DNA from: Halocaridina rubra
Taxonomy: Eukaryota; Arthropoda; Malacostraca; Decapoda; Atyidae
NCBI GenBank assembly: GCA_037179515.1
Contig: JAXCGZ010005705.1
Coordinates: 129,167 to 193,166, forward strand
Direction of reading: 5' to 3'
Length of the DNA: 64,000 nucleotides
Under the pieces are notes generated by a model that worked only from the letters and a program-made list of their open reading frames with translations, was not told where the DNA came from and did not search any database. Position numbers and translations under genes: made by a program. Positions 1-63,440 of the stretch are shown one piece after another; position 1 is the first letter of the stretch; the number at the start of each line of letters is the position of its first letter.

Positions 1-883
1 CCTATATATTAAGTTAATGGTTTAATATATTTACTTGATTATATGAAGGAATTAGGTTTAATTTATATATAGAATTACCAACTACATAGCCGTAAATATG
101 ATTTATGTGCGGATTAGCTTGTTGAGGTTGGTCTTTGGAGTATGTCGTCACATGGCATTAGACTGAAAAGGAGAAGAATCAACGTTCAGTATACTCTCGC
201 CCTCCATATTGTTATTGACCTTATCTGCTCTCATTGGATTTGCTCGTGTATGCTCGTTATTGACCCTTACTATGTCTCCCAAGCGTAGTGGTGATATTTC
301 TGTTAGCAGTACTGTGAAGAAAAGGAAAGACATCACCTTGGAAATTAAAGTTGAAATAGTAAAACGCTCGGAATATGGAGAAAATACTGCGAACACTGGC
401 TGCTCACTGGGGTTAGCCCAATCGACTGTGGCGACGATCATTAAGGATAAAGATTGCATCTTTACGCATGTGAAAGGTTCTGCTCCTGTGATGTTTACTG
501 TGATTACTAAGCAGCGCAGAGGTCTTATTATCAAGATGGAGAGATTGCTAGTGCTTTGGCTTAATGACCAGCATTGACTGCAACGCCCTCTCCATTGTGC
601 AAGCCGACCACATGAGTAGAGGTAAGCAATACTCTATAGTGTACTTTTACTAGTTTAATGTCTTGGATTACATAAGTAAAGATAAGCAATACTGTCAAGT
701 GTACTTTTACTATTTTTATGTCTTAAATTAAAAACTTTGATTATTTGTCTATATTTTAGAGACATTTATTTTTAGCATTGCTGGGGCCCTAGGTTTGAAT
801 TTAGGTGTTTTCAGACTTACAATGAAATCCGGGTTTCGACAGTTGTCAGGAACGGAACCCTGTCGTAAATCGGGGACCCTCTG
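1..883 (+). mobile_element. Tigger/pogo-like DNA transposon, 5' end outside window
   Basis: The 3' end is the terminal motif GGGGACCCTCTG at 872-883, preceded by a segment (about 780-871) that recurs at 9080-9198, 30395-30482 and 46487-46575, and inverted at 29595-29720. The 5' part (1-110) matches one unit of the 175-bp array at 30490-31640 in inverse orientation. A broken transposase start lies at 272-577. The sequence jumps from the transposase N-terminus directly to the 3' untranslated part near 580-640, so most of the transposase is deleted. This is a dead copy. Family assignment rests on the CENP-B-like N-terminus and the TA targets of related copies. Confidence 0.75.
272..577 (+). pseudogene. 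Tigger-like transposase N-terminal remnant
   Basis: The reading frame opens with MSPKRSGDISV and contains a psq/CENP-B-type helix-turn-helix (GCSLGLAQSTVATIIKD) followed by a segment like KQRRGLIIKMERLLVLW, which in intact Tigger proteins leads into the second DNA-binding helix. It stops at 575-577 after about 100 residues, whereas intact Tigger transposases are roughly 500 residues with a DDE catalytic core. No catalytic part is present. A second copy with the same start lies at 58415-58890. Translation could start at 209 in the same frame, but the related copy supports the MSPK start at 272. Confidence 0.75.
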
Positions 884-1039
884 TGTATGCTTTTACTTGT
901 AATGCATCTGAATTCCATTAGTTGTCCTCCCTATTCATTTGTACTCATTAATTCTTCTTATTTAGTAGAGGCCAATTGTTGACAGATGTCATATAAGTTT
1001 CATAGCCATTAACTTCATGAAGAAAAAATGTATTTCAGT

Positions 1040-1388
1040 GTACTGAGCCAAGGTATGTTTGAACTAGTTCATCTATGATGACGAGTTGGTCCTTAATTAG
1101 TTCAACTCATATATTATTGATTTAGGTATTTTGTAGTACTGAAACAATGTGAGTTTGAACCTGTTCTATTGTTATGATGAGTCTTTGCTTAATCAGTTTA
1201 GCTCATATACTACTATTCTGAGTATTGTAAAGTGACTTTGATCTAATTCATCTGTCATGACGAGTCACTTGCTAATCAGTTCAACTTATATGCTACTCAT
1301 GTAGATATTGTGTTGTACTGAATCATAAAAAGTTTGAAAGAGTTCATCTGGTATGACTTAGATACTACTGTTGTAGGTATCATGTAAC
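1040..1388. repeat. Diverged ~96-bp tandem repeat, four units
   Basis: Units begin near 1040, 1136, 1232 and 1315. Each carries GTACTGA or a variant, then TTTGAA, TTCATCT, ATGACGAGT, CTTAATCAGTTCAACTCAT and a TAGGTATTGTAGT-like end. The third unit is shorter. Identity is visibly low, so the array is old. It lies in the intron upstream of the first MDN1 exon seen. Confidence 0.75.
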
Positions 1389-1466
1389 ATTTTTAATTGA
1401 TTTTGGAAACCAGTATATTTTTAATTTTTGCTGTTATATTACATTTTCCATTTTACATTCCCTAAG

Positions 1467-45921
<44,455 letters not shown>

Positions 45922-45928
<7 letters not shown>

Positions 45929-46082
45929 TACCAGAGTGGTGATTAGAGTGCTCGATTTGGGAAGTGACAAACCCTTGTTCTTACTTTCTGTGGAGTGTTA
46001 GGAAGGGTATGCAGCCTTTATTCACCATCTTCATGCTTTCTGTGTCTGCCCTCATTTGAATGAAGATTAATAGTGACAAAAA
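45922..46082 (+). mobile_element. tRNA-derived SINE, family A, at the MDN1 stop codon
   Basis: CAGTAGTACCAGAGTGGTGA, TTAGAGTGCTCG, GGGAAGTGACAAACCC, GTTAGGAAGGGTATGCAGCC and ATTAATAGTGACAAA follow the family-A order from its first bases. The MDN1 TAG is the TAG of this head, so the element forms the proximal 3' UTR. Confidence 0.8.
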
Positions 46083-46314
46083 TATCTGCTAATGATACAC
46101 AATAACACCAGTGTTATTGATTGTGAAAAGACTTAAAGAGAAATTTGATATCATAAATGTGCATTTGAAAATTTGACAGAACTGTTTCAATTTTGAAATT
46201 TTTTTAGCTTGTATTATTTCATATTCCCAGTATTCTTTTCAGGTAAGCTGTTAATATCTTAAACTTTACTGATATGCACGTTCTGTTCAGCATAATGATA
46301 TTGTAAATATGAAA

Positions 46315-46326
46315 AATAAATTTATT
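46315..46326. promoter_or_regulatory. Palindromic poly(A) signal between convergent genes
   Basis: AATAAA at 46315-46320 is directly followed by TTTATT at 46321-46326, so AATAAA is present on both strands. It lies about 390 bases beyond the MDN1 stop. A second TTTATT is at 46329-46334. It is the obvious poly(A) signal for MDN1. For FBXL15 it would imply a 2.5-kb 3' UTR, which is less certain. Confidence 0.6.
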
Positions 46327-46486
46327 GTTTTATTGTCCGTAATCCAATGTTCACTTCAGCCCAGATTGATAGCAATCCACATATAGGTAATGAAGATATC
46401 TTCAGCATCTCTGGCCTCATGGAAGGCATTTGCTCTGATTTGGTCAATAATGCAAATAGCCATGGGGGCAAGCCAATCAGCAAAAT

Positions 46487-46575
46487 ATATCTGGGGCCCT
46501 AGGTTCGACTTTAGGTGCGTTTCGAATTAGGTCAGCTGTCAGAAACAGAACCCTAACATTAAATGAGGACCCCCT
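46487..46575 (+). mobile_element. Tigger-like element 3' end, solo
   Basis: CTGGGGCCCTAGGTTCGACT..CAGCTGTCAGAAACAGAACC..GAGGACCCCCT matches 780-883. No partner left end was found nearby. Confidence 0.75.
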
Positions 46576-47405
46576 ACTAACATACTTGATTAAGACAATA
46601 TGTTATGACGGTAACCCTACTGGCAAACAACAGCACAATGTACAAGGTATGTGCACTCCACTACCACAATCGCAGTATGACCTTTCCCTTCAGGGGAGAT
46701 TAAGTCGTATAAAATTATATTTCATATTGACATCACTGCCTAAAGCTGCCAAAAGAGGTAATACTGAAGAAACTAAGCCATAAAAACAAAATGCATTTCC
46801 ACATATTTATGACTATTAGCTAGAGAATACTTATGATTCAAACATAAATTCTCAAGTACACTTCACAATTGTCAATATAATGCTCAATTTTACTATTAAT
46901 TACAAAAAACTCAACAGGAGGACAAAACTGAAGAGAATACAGTATGTCCTAAAATAATTAGAGCCATACAATATGAATTTAAAAATTATTTACTGTTTAA
47001 GAAAAATCCTTTCAAAGAACCATACTACAAAATGATTCAAAGTACACAATAAAACTGAGAACATTGCACAATACTGTACAGAATTCTATTAATACAGAAA
47101 TATGATAAATATTTACTCTGTTATTGTATACTGTGCCTACACCATTTACTGACAAAATCCTGTGATAGGAAATATTAAAATCTATATTTTCAATCTAGCT
47201 ACTATGTAGATCACAATGATTGCTTTAATAACATCGCTATGGCACTCAAAATCACTCACATATTGTACTTTGGGGTATTTTTACAGCAACATCACTCAAA
47301 AATATATGCCATATGCTTTCCAAAAGACTGTTTACATATTCATATCTCTAACTAAAAGCTATTATAATTCATAGCGCAAGACAATAGGAAACTCAACAAT
47401 AGGTA

Positions 47406-47686
47406 TTAACCTCTTCACCGGCAAATTTTTTAAAAATACTTTGCAATTCCAGAGGAATCAAGGGAGAATAATTGAGAAATTTTTTTGATGTGTCATCTGT
47501 TTCTGGGATGATGCAAATGGAGTTGGCGGACATATGATTAACACGGAAATACTCGGTTCCGCTTGAGAATACTTGATTTAAGTGTAATCTTAGATGGTAG
47601 CTTTTTTACGAGATATTTCGTCCTTGCTATATAAAAGTGTGAGAGGCAAAAATGAGATATTTCATTGTTACTGTTTAAGAGGTTAA
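47406..47686. mobile_element. TTAA-flanked MITE (piggyBac-type), copy 1
   Basis: TTAA at 47406-47409 and at 47683-47686. Ends CCTCTTCACCGGC and, inverted, TGTTTAAGAGG. The TTAA target and CC..ends suggest piggyBac, but no transposase is present. The diverged copy 2 is at 47850-48143. Confidence 0.7.
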
Positions 47687-47704
47687 ACTGAATATGAAAA
47701 CTTG

Positions 47705-47849
47705 ACCTCAGCATGCTATCATTAACATGGTAAAAATAAAGACCCTGAGAATGCCATATGATTGCAACAAGTTATTATTTACATGTTAAAATCTATAGAC
47801 CCTGAGAATGCCGTGGGATTACAGCATGTGTCATTACTTTATATGCATT
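47705..47849. repeat. ~75-bp duplication between the two MITE copies
   Basis: TTAACATGGTAAAAATAAAG..ACCCTGAGAATGCCATATGA..TTGCAACAAG is followed by TTTACATGTTAAAATCTATA..ACCCTGAGAATGCCGTGGGA..TTACAGCATG. Confidence 0.7.
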
Positions 47850-48143
47850 TTAACCTCTTCACCAGCAAATAAAAAAGAAAAACTTGCAATTCCCGACGAA
47901 TCAAGTGAGAAAATATCAAAAGAAGTCATTTATGATATGTCTCACCTGCTGCTGTAAGTGTGGTTGGAGGATGTGTGAAAACACAAAAATAATTATTTCT
48001 TCCTTTGGAAGGCTGGAATGGTAAAAAAATACTTGTCCTAAGTGTAATTTTATATGATGACATTTGACGGAATATTCATACTTAACAAAAAATGTCAGAA
48101 AGGCAATGATAAGATATCTCGTTGTTGCCAGACAGAAGGTTTT
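47850..48143. mobile_element. TTAA-flanked MITE (piggyBac-type), copy 2, degraded
   Basis: Same orientation as copy 1: TTAACCTCTTCACCAGCAAA at the start, CTTGCAATTCCCGACGAATC, and AGTGTAATTTTATATGATG inside. The right end AGAAGGTTTTA has lost the TTAA. Confidence 0.65.
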
Positions 48144-48420
48144 ACATACCTATTGAAAAAGAAAATAATCAAACTTCCTTAGAAAAAATAGTAATGAATT
48201 CATACTATAGTGCTTCAAGGCAAGGAGAAACTGTAAGTGATTATCACAGAACTCTACGGCAATTCATCTTCTCAATGGTCTGACAAGAGTTTTAAATACC
48301 AACCAATACTGGTTAGCACCAAAAATGTACAACAATAAATATAATTCCTAATTCTGGTAATGACTGTATGAATCATATAAACCTAAATATCATATGCTTA
48401 AATGTATAAATACAATGGAC

Positions 48421-48575
48421 ATAATCCCCCTTGAAAGGAGGGTGGCCGAGTCAAAGCACACATTCACCAGAAGCTAACATACCTTAGTCATTTCTCTTAG
48501 CTCCTTGAGGATAATGGTTGTCACTTCCCCACACCACCCTGCTTGGGTCATCCACAGGGCAGGCAGGCCTGAAAT
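48421..48575 (+). repeat. Family-C interspersed repeat, near full length
   Basis: CCCCCTTGAAAGGAGGGTGG, CCGAGTCAAAGCACACATTC, ACCAGAAGCTAACATACC, CTCTTAGCTCCTTGAGGATA and CACCCTGCTTGGGTCATCCA. The best copy for defining the family. Confidence 0.6.
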
Positions 48576-48654
48576 ATAATAGGCTTCTCATACCAGAAAA
48601 GTGAAAATTTCAAAAAATTACGAGTGATAGGTACGTAGACTAATCCTCGCTTTA

Positions 48655-48770
48655 TATATCACTGATGAACTGAAGCTGAAGAATTAAAGCTGGATGCTCT
48701 TTGGGTTCTATTGTGGGTCTGTCAACTTCTGAGTCATGTGTTCTAGCCACCAGGCTACCATCATCCCAGC
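48655..48770 (-). mobile_element. tRNA-derived SINE, family A, partial
   Basis: ATATATCACTGATGAACTGA with part of the body deleted, ending AGCCACCAGGCTACCATCAT. It lies just beyond the FBXL15 stop and could be in its 3' UTR. Confidence 0.65.
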
Positions 48771-48817
48771 GAAAGTAAACTAATAAAGTCATTTAAAAGT
48801 TTAAAATTTAGAGTAAA

Positions 48818-56823
<8,006 letters not shown>

Positions 56824-56871
56824 GGTTCAAATGAAACCTTAACCACAGAGAATAAAGACAATGATTACTTT

Positions 56872-57063
56872 CACGTCCTCACTTATGAAAAAATTTCATT
56901 TAATATATTGCATTAGGATCGCTTTCCTTATTTTAGTTAGGTTAGTTCAACCCAACAAAGAAACTTGTGGAAAAAAAGAGTAAATGATTAACCTTTAAGT
57001 CCCCACTTATGGAAAAATCTCATAAAATATTTTATATTAGGATAAGTTAGGTTAGTTCACCCC
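56872..57063. repeat. ~125-bp direct duplication upstream of FBXL15
   Basis: GTCCTCACTTATGAAAAAAT..GCATTAGGAT..GTTAGGTTAGTTCAACCCA (56872-56956) and GTCCCCACTTATGGAAAAAT..TATTAGGATAAGTTAGGTTA..CACCCCA (56997-57063). It is 50-240 bases 5' of the ATG, so in the 5' UTR or promoter. Confidence 0.75.
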
Positions 57064-57089
57064 ATTAAGGAACGAGTTGTGATCAATTT

Positions 57090-57255
57090 TACGTTGCATA
57101 CTCCCTTTTCTACAAAGGGCTAAGAAGGTGCCTTCTTGCGAAGGACTTTGATTTTGGCAGGTGTGATTGTTTCCCTGAGTGAACTTCAGATCGTGGTGGG
57201 CTGTGAACCCTCGACATAACAACTCAAATTCATGAGCAGTACCACTCTGCCACTG
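57090..57255 (-). mobile_element. tRNA-derived SINE, family B, diverged
   Basis: Complement of family B: CTACAAAGGGCTAAGAAGGT, GCCTTCTTGCGAAGGACTTT and GAACCCTCGACATAACAACT..CACTCTGCCACTGTGAGG. Confidence 0.7.
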
Positions 57256-57362
57256 TGAGGAACAAGTTAATAACCAAACTTACAGTCTAAGAAATTTTAT
57301 ATTTTTTTGTTTTGTACATCTGTTTCATTTATAGAGGGTGTGAAATCAGTTTTCACACAAAA

Positions 57363-58015
<653 letters not shown>

Positions 58016-58179
58016 TAGGAGAACAACAGATAATTAATATAATTATTAAATTAATTTTTCGCCCTACCTAACTGCTGCAGTAAATATCAAACAGCGTAGG
58101 CTGAACAGTTTATGAGCGTGGCAGACGAATACAGAGCTAGCAGAACAGCTGTGATCAGTTATATCATGTTAATGTTTTT

Positions 58180-58890
58180 CTTTTTATTTATGTACTTGGT
58201 TATATTGAATTTAAAACAAAGTACCAAACACATAGCCGTAAATACGATTTTACGCAAAATAGTTTATTGAGCATCGCAAAAGAATATGGCGTCATGCGGC
58301 ATTAGAAGAGGAAGAAGAACCACCACTCAGTTTACTCTTGCCAGATATACTGTACCTCGTGTTCAACTGTTTTCTTGTTCATTTCGCTCGTGTTCACTTG
58401 TTATTGACATTACTATGTCTCCGAAGCATATTGGTGATATTTCTGATAACAGTGCTACGAAGAAAAGAAAAGACATCACCATGGAAATTGAAGCCAAAAT
58501 AGTAAAACGCTTGGAAAAGGGAGAAACTACTACGAACACTGGCCATGTACTCGGATTAGCCCATATGACCATGGTGGCGATCATTAAAGATAAAGGTCGC
58601 ATCCGTGAACACGTGAAGGGTTCTGCTTCTGTGATGTCCATTGTGATTACTAAGCAGTGTGGTTACCTTATGATCGAGATGGAGAGATTTCTAGTGCTTT
58701 GGTGTATTTACCAGAATCAACGGGGATCCCGGTGAGCCTCATGGTAATAGCTATAGGAAAAGGCTAAAATATTGTTCGAAGCCTTGAAAAGAGAAAAGGG
58801 GTAAGGTAGTGGAGTGAAGACTTTGTGGCCACTTGAGATTGTTTAATGGTTTTCAGTTGTGCTAATTTGCATAATTTAAGGGTGCAAATT
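58180..58890 (+). mobile_element. Tigger-like transposon remnant, second coding copy
   Basis: The segment ACACATAGCCGTAAATACGA (58229) and the sequence through 58415 match positions 80-272 of the window, including GGCGTCATGCGGCATTAGAA. The transposase remnant is described separately. No 3' terminal repeat was found after 58890. Confidence 0.75.
58415..58890 (+). pseudogene. Tigger-like transposase remnant with stops and frameshifts
   Basis: Opens MSPKHIGDISDNSATKKRKD, has the psq-type helix-turn-helix (HVLGLAHMTMVAIIKDKG), then MIEMERFLVLWCIYQNQRGS and a stop at 58733-58735. After the stop, frames resume as IPVSLMVIAIGKG and, further on, CANLHNLRVQ, which correspond to the second half of the CENP-B-type DNA-binding domain. 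It extends further than the 272-577 copy. No DDE core is present. Confidence 0.78.
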
Positions 58891-59262
58891 TTATGCACCC
58901 TTCCATAATTCGTTTTCAAAGTTCACAATATTAAGTAAGGCTTCTTATTTTAGTTAAGTTAGTAAGGTTGGTTAAGAAAAAATTTTTTTTACTCCAAAAA
59001 TAGGAGGGGTGCATAAAATGAATCTCTACCTTTTCAACTTGAGTGAACACGAAAACTGATGAAGATTCGCTTTATGCACCTGGCCATGACTCACCTTCAT
59101 CCCTCATTTAATAGTAATTCCCTGACAAATATATGTGTAAAACTCACGTCATCCACCCCTAGAAAACTGAGTATTATTTCAGTTATGGGAATTCATAAGG
59201 GTGCAGAGGCGAATCCCCCTGCTAGGGAGGACGTGTTCCCTTAAGTAAGGTTAGGTTGTTTA

Positions 59263-59652
59263 GGACGCACCAAAGATGTGCTTTTTTCGACACTTTTCTT
59301 TGTGGAAAAAGAGAATAATCCTCACTTCTAAAATTTTTTCGAAAACTGCGATTTCAATAAAAATTACGAAAATAAATTTATGGTCGATTATCAAAATTTA
59401 GCAAAACTAGTAGGACACCGTTATATAATTGTGCAAGCATAGACCAGAAATTCTCAAGTGAGTCACGATGCTGTATACACTGCCAAATTTACCCTATTAA
59501 GGTACGTAATTAACCTAACCTAGATTAGGCTAAGCAAGTTAATTGGTTACGTACCTAATTATCCTAACCTAGATTAGGTGGTAAATTTCTAGAAGAGGGG
59601 ATTATTCCACAAAGAAAAAAAGTGTCGAAAAAGCACAGTTTTGGTGTCCTTA
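59263..59652. mobile_element. Fold-back element (~390 bp)
   Basis: Left arm GGACGCACCAAAGATGTGCT..CGACACTTTTCTTTGTGGAA..GAATAATCCTC. Right arm AGGGGATTATTCCACAAAGA..AAGTGTCGAAAAAGCACAG..TTGGTGTCC. Arms are about 65 bases. The interior has a repeated ACCTAACCTAGATTAGG block. Confidence 0.72.
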
Positions 59653-59897
59653 CCTAACAAATTATATAATAAAGCCATATTCTATTAATACCCATAACTA
59701 AATTAATATCATTTAGGTTAGGTTAATTAGTTACGTACCGTAAGAAGGTAAATTTAGCTATGAATAGCCCCCCTCCGGTATAGCTCACTTTTAATAATAG
59801 ACCATAAATATTGAACATATATGAGAAAGAATTATTATTAGATGTGGGTTAAATACGAGTTATGGTGGGGTGAATAAACCGAATCTTACATACATAC

Positions 59898-60075
59898 ATA
59901 TACACATGCCTTTTTCCCCTTGTAAAGGGGGTGGCCGAGTCAAGAAACACGCATTCACCACGGTTCACACACACCTCAACCACTCCTCTCAGCTCCTTGG
60001 GGATAAAGGGTTACCACGTCTCCCCCCTTCCACCCTGCTTGAGTCTTCCACAAGGTAAGTGGGCAAGGTTATTCC
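59898..60075 (+). repeat. Family-C interspersed repeat, near full length
   Basis: CCCCTTGTAAAGGGGGTGGC, CGAGTCAAGAAACACGCATT, CAGCTCCTTGGGGATAAAGG and CTTGAGTCTTCCACAAGGTA. ORFs over it are accidental. Confidence 0.6.
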
Positions 60076-62332
60076 ACAATGAGACCCTACAGCCGCAGCT
60101 GGTTTACCCCCACTGCTTCAACACATGGCAACTCCCCTCACACCCTTCCACAGAGTTAGCAGGTGCGAAAAATTCCATTGAGCCGCGTCTTAACAGGGAA
60201 AAATACTCCAGAAAATCAATAGTGACAGCGATTTTTTTTTTTTACTATAATCACATCGCCTCTATAGGATGTGCCATATCATCAATAATCTAAAGGAACA
60301 AAAATAAAATATAAAATATAGTATTACCTAATTTACCAACTACAGAAAGCACATTTCACACAATGATCACCATAGGAACGAGAAAAACAATAACTAAAAA
60401 TGTTCTCATCAGTACTTTCTCGACCTACATTATTTTTTACATTCATAGTATTACGAAGTATCAAACTCAACCGAACTCACTAATAAATGACATATGATGT
60501 ATTAATACAATAATATCGTCAATCTTATCACAAAGATTAAATGAAATTCCATTTGAAAAATAAAAATAAAATAAAGCAATGAAAGCCTTACAAATACAAC
60601 CAAACAAAACTAGACATATATAATTGATAAATCATTTCCATATTATCTTCCATTTTAAGTGCAGAGTTTGATATGTCCGTCAGTTCTAGGTTCAGGCTGG
60701 GAACTCTGCCTTTACAACGGCGCGTCTCTTTAAAATACATTCTTCTTCTTATTGTGCTGTCCTTTTGGCTTCTCCCTTTCTCCAAAATTTATAGAAAATT
60801 TCTTTTGTCTTTTTTCTATATTGCCTTTTTCAAATAGTAAATGGAAGAATCATCGTGGTAATACGAAGAAATTATTTGAGAGAAAGAACTCTTTCTAGTA
60901 CAGTAAAGTGTATAATTGGCAGTGAATGCAGAAACGGTATAAATATTTGAACCTTGCTTAGATAAAGTGTGGACGGGTCAAGAGCAGAAATATAAATACA
61001 GGGCAAACATAACCACCGAACTCAAACGCCGCCATAGTAGTAACCAGGGTATTGAGCTGGAGTCGTAAACATGGGCCTCTTCCAGCGCACCGGTAACATG
61101 CAGTCGGAAACAAGTTGTAAACATTGACCTAAACATCGCAGTCAACATCTACAGACACCAGTAGTACCAACATATCACTTATAGTGCCATACCAACATAT
61201 CGACACCATCGTATCAGTAGCAACACAACATTGTTGTGTCTAATGTTGTCAATTTTGTTGTTGATATATTTTGTTGCCAGTCTGAACGCACATTAGTAAA
61301 TTCCATTTCTGATATTTTACACCTCGCTCCGTATTCTAAAGGATAGCCAAGACAAAACATAAATATTCATTGCATATGTTTATTTCATTCTTCAATAAAT
61401 TGTAAATTATAAATCAACAGCTACGGAGCGCAGTCAAAAAACTGAAGAGAGATACAGGTGGTTGTCATAAGCGCCTTCGAAAGGCCATATTACAATTTCA
61501 TTTTTTTTCTCTCTCTCACTTACACAGGGCCGCAAACTACGTTGCTCTCAGTTGTTCTGAGACGATGAGCGTAAAATAAATTGAGGGAATAATATACTGC
61601 AAAAAGCAACTGCTTATGAGTTGCTTTACGTGAGAAAATTTGCCTGAACAAACGGACAGAATGATGGGGAATATCTACCACTGGAAAAATATCTACCAGT
61701 CATATGCAAGGACGATGTGAGTAGGGATGACGAACACTTGCAAAATAAGATCACAAATTTATAATTGTGTCACTGAACATATACAGAATTCAGACTTGCC
61801 GGTTTTTAAGAAAGAGGTTTCAGCAGCTGTCGTGGGATAAAGAGATCGTCTCAAAGCAACTGGTTGAGAAGCAACTGTGAATGTTGTTATTAAAATAACA
61901 GTAACAAATTTAAATGTTGGTTTATTTTCACTAATGAAGAATGAGCATATATATTATTCTTTTTTTAATGCAATACTACTATATTTACAACACTGGGATT
62001 TTTTTTATATGTATATATCTATATTTATATATTTCATAATGCATATAAAAACACTTTCTTTCAAGAAACTGTCGACTTCTGAAAATGGGAAAAGAACAAT
62101 GCTGTTACGCAAGATGGAAGGGTAAAAATAATATAATTATAATATATATTGTAGTTTTTAAATAGAGCTCGAAGGGAGAGGAGAGTTATAATGGAAAGGA
62201 AAAAACAAAGCCAAAATGTGCTAAGCTTCGTGAGAAGGAAAGGAGATGTACGAAAGAAGAAAAAACGGAAAAAAATCATTAGTCCCGGATTTGTGTAGAA
62301 AGTATTAGAATGATGCATCCTCTAGCTTGGAA
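60076..62332. other. AT-rich region without recognised genes
   Basis: No coding pattern, splice-linked exons or RNA gene was seen. 60700-60830 (ACAACGGCGCGTCTCTTTAA, TCTCCCTTTCTCCAAAATTT) matches 30045-30125 in the Tigger-like element. Around 61210-61250 there is a small palindrome CACAACATTGTTGTG. Confidence 0.6.
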
Positions 62333-62625
62333 AGCCTCAGGCCTCTTTCACAGCAAAGTGTCACGTCACACGTGGCATGCCACGTGGCACACCAGCTGAA
62401 AACGAACATCCGGAAATATATGAAACCTTTCACACAGAAATGGCGTGACAAGTCCCATATGCCACGCGCGACTTACGTCGCAAGTCGCACTTGGGACATG
62501 GGACGTGTCACGCCACTTCTGTGTGAATGGTTTCATATATTTCCGGATGTTCGTTTTCAACTGGCGTGCCACGTGGCATGCCACGTGCGATAGGACCAAT
62601 TTGGTGTGAAGCAGCCTTAGACAGA
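62333..62625. mobile_element. Palindromic MITE (~290 bp)
   Basis: Two arms of about 120 bases, roughly 90% identical when inverted, meet at ACGT (62475-62478). Outer ends CTCAGGCCTCTTTCACAG and, inverted, CTAAGGCTGCTTCACACC. Each arm includes CACGTGGCATGCCACGTG, itself a perfect palindrome. ORFs on both strands are mirror images of each other. Confidence 0.85.
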
Positions 62626-62899
62626 CTGTTTCAAGCAGTGTCTTTGTGACTATTAATACAAAGTGCTCTAATTCAATTTGAATATATTAAGAATCATTGA
62701 AGGAGTATTTCCATTATATATACGAATTTAGTTTTAATTTACAGTTTGCAGTTAAGATACATATTGATTGCAAACTTAATTTATTTGTAGCCATACTCTC
62801 CAACTGACAGATCATGTCCACCCAAAGCTGATTTCACCACATTCATCTAGTTCATTCTAGTTCATTTTAGTTCATTCTAGGTCCTCGTTTACGTCTTCT

Positions 62900-63440
62900 C
62901 TCCAAAAGCTATATTGCTTAATGTTCCTCATCCACTCTTTCCATATCTGCTGGTTTTAATCATTCATCAGCTTTTTTTCAAGGCCTGTTCTCTGTTTCAC
63001 CTCCTCTTTTCACCCTCAATATTTTCTTGACACACCTGGCATGCTTCTCGAATACCCCATCTCCATCACAGTACATTCAGTTTGTCCTTGCTATCTTCTC
63101 TTGCATTCCACGTCTCTGCTCTATACAACGTCATAGACACAATCACTGCATTTTAATAATTTTTTTTCTTATTAAATTTATTCCTAAATACTTATTTCTT
63201 TTTCACACTTTTCAATACATCTAGACAAATACTCTCATTCTTCACTCAACTCACCTCTACATTCACACGTCCACTCCTGCTACTCGCAATTCCAGATACT
63301 TAACACTCTTACCTTCCTCAAGGGTCATCCCATTCAATCTACCAACATCGATATTCCTTTTGCATACATAGGCCGTAACTTCCTTCACTCACATATCTTT
63401 ACAACTCATTCAAAATTGCTTCGATTCCACCTATGTGTAA
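62900..63440 (-). mobile_element. RTE-type LINE remnant, reverse strand
   Basis: Reverse reading at about 63133-63065 gives MTLYRAETWNAREDSKDKLN, the MLYGAETW-type motif of these reverse transcriptases, followed by stops. Sequence to 63440 looks like upstream parts of the same element, but degenerate. Confidence 0.6.

Noticed and set aside
62327..62599. Two overlapping 77-88-codon frames on opposite strands with similar proteins
   Set aside because: The likeness arises because the DNA is a palindrome; it is a MITE, not a gene pair.
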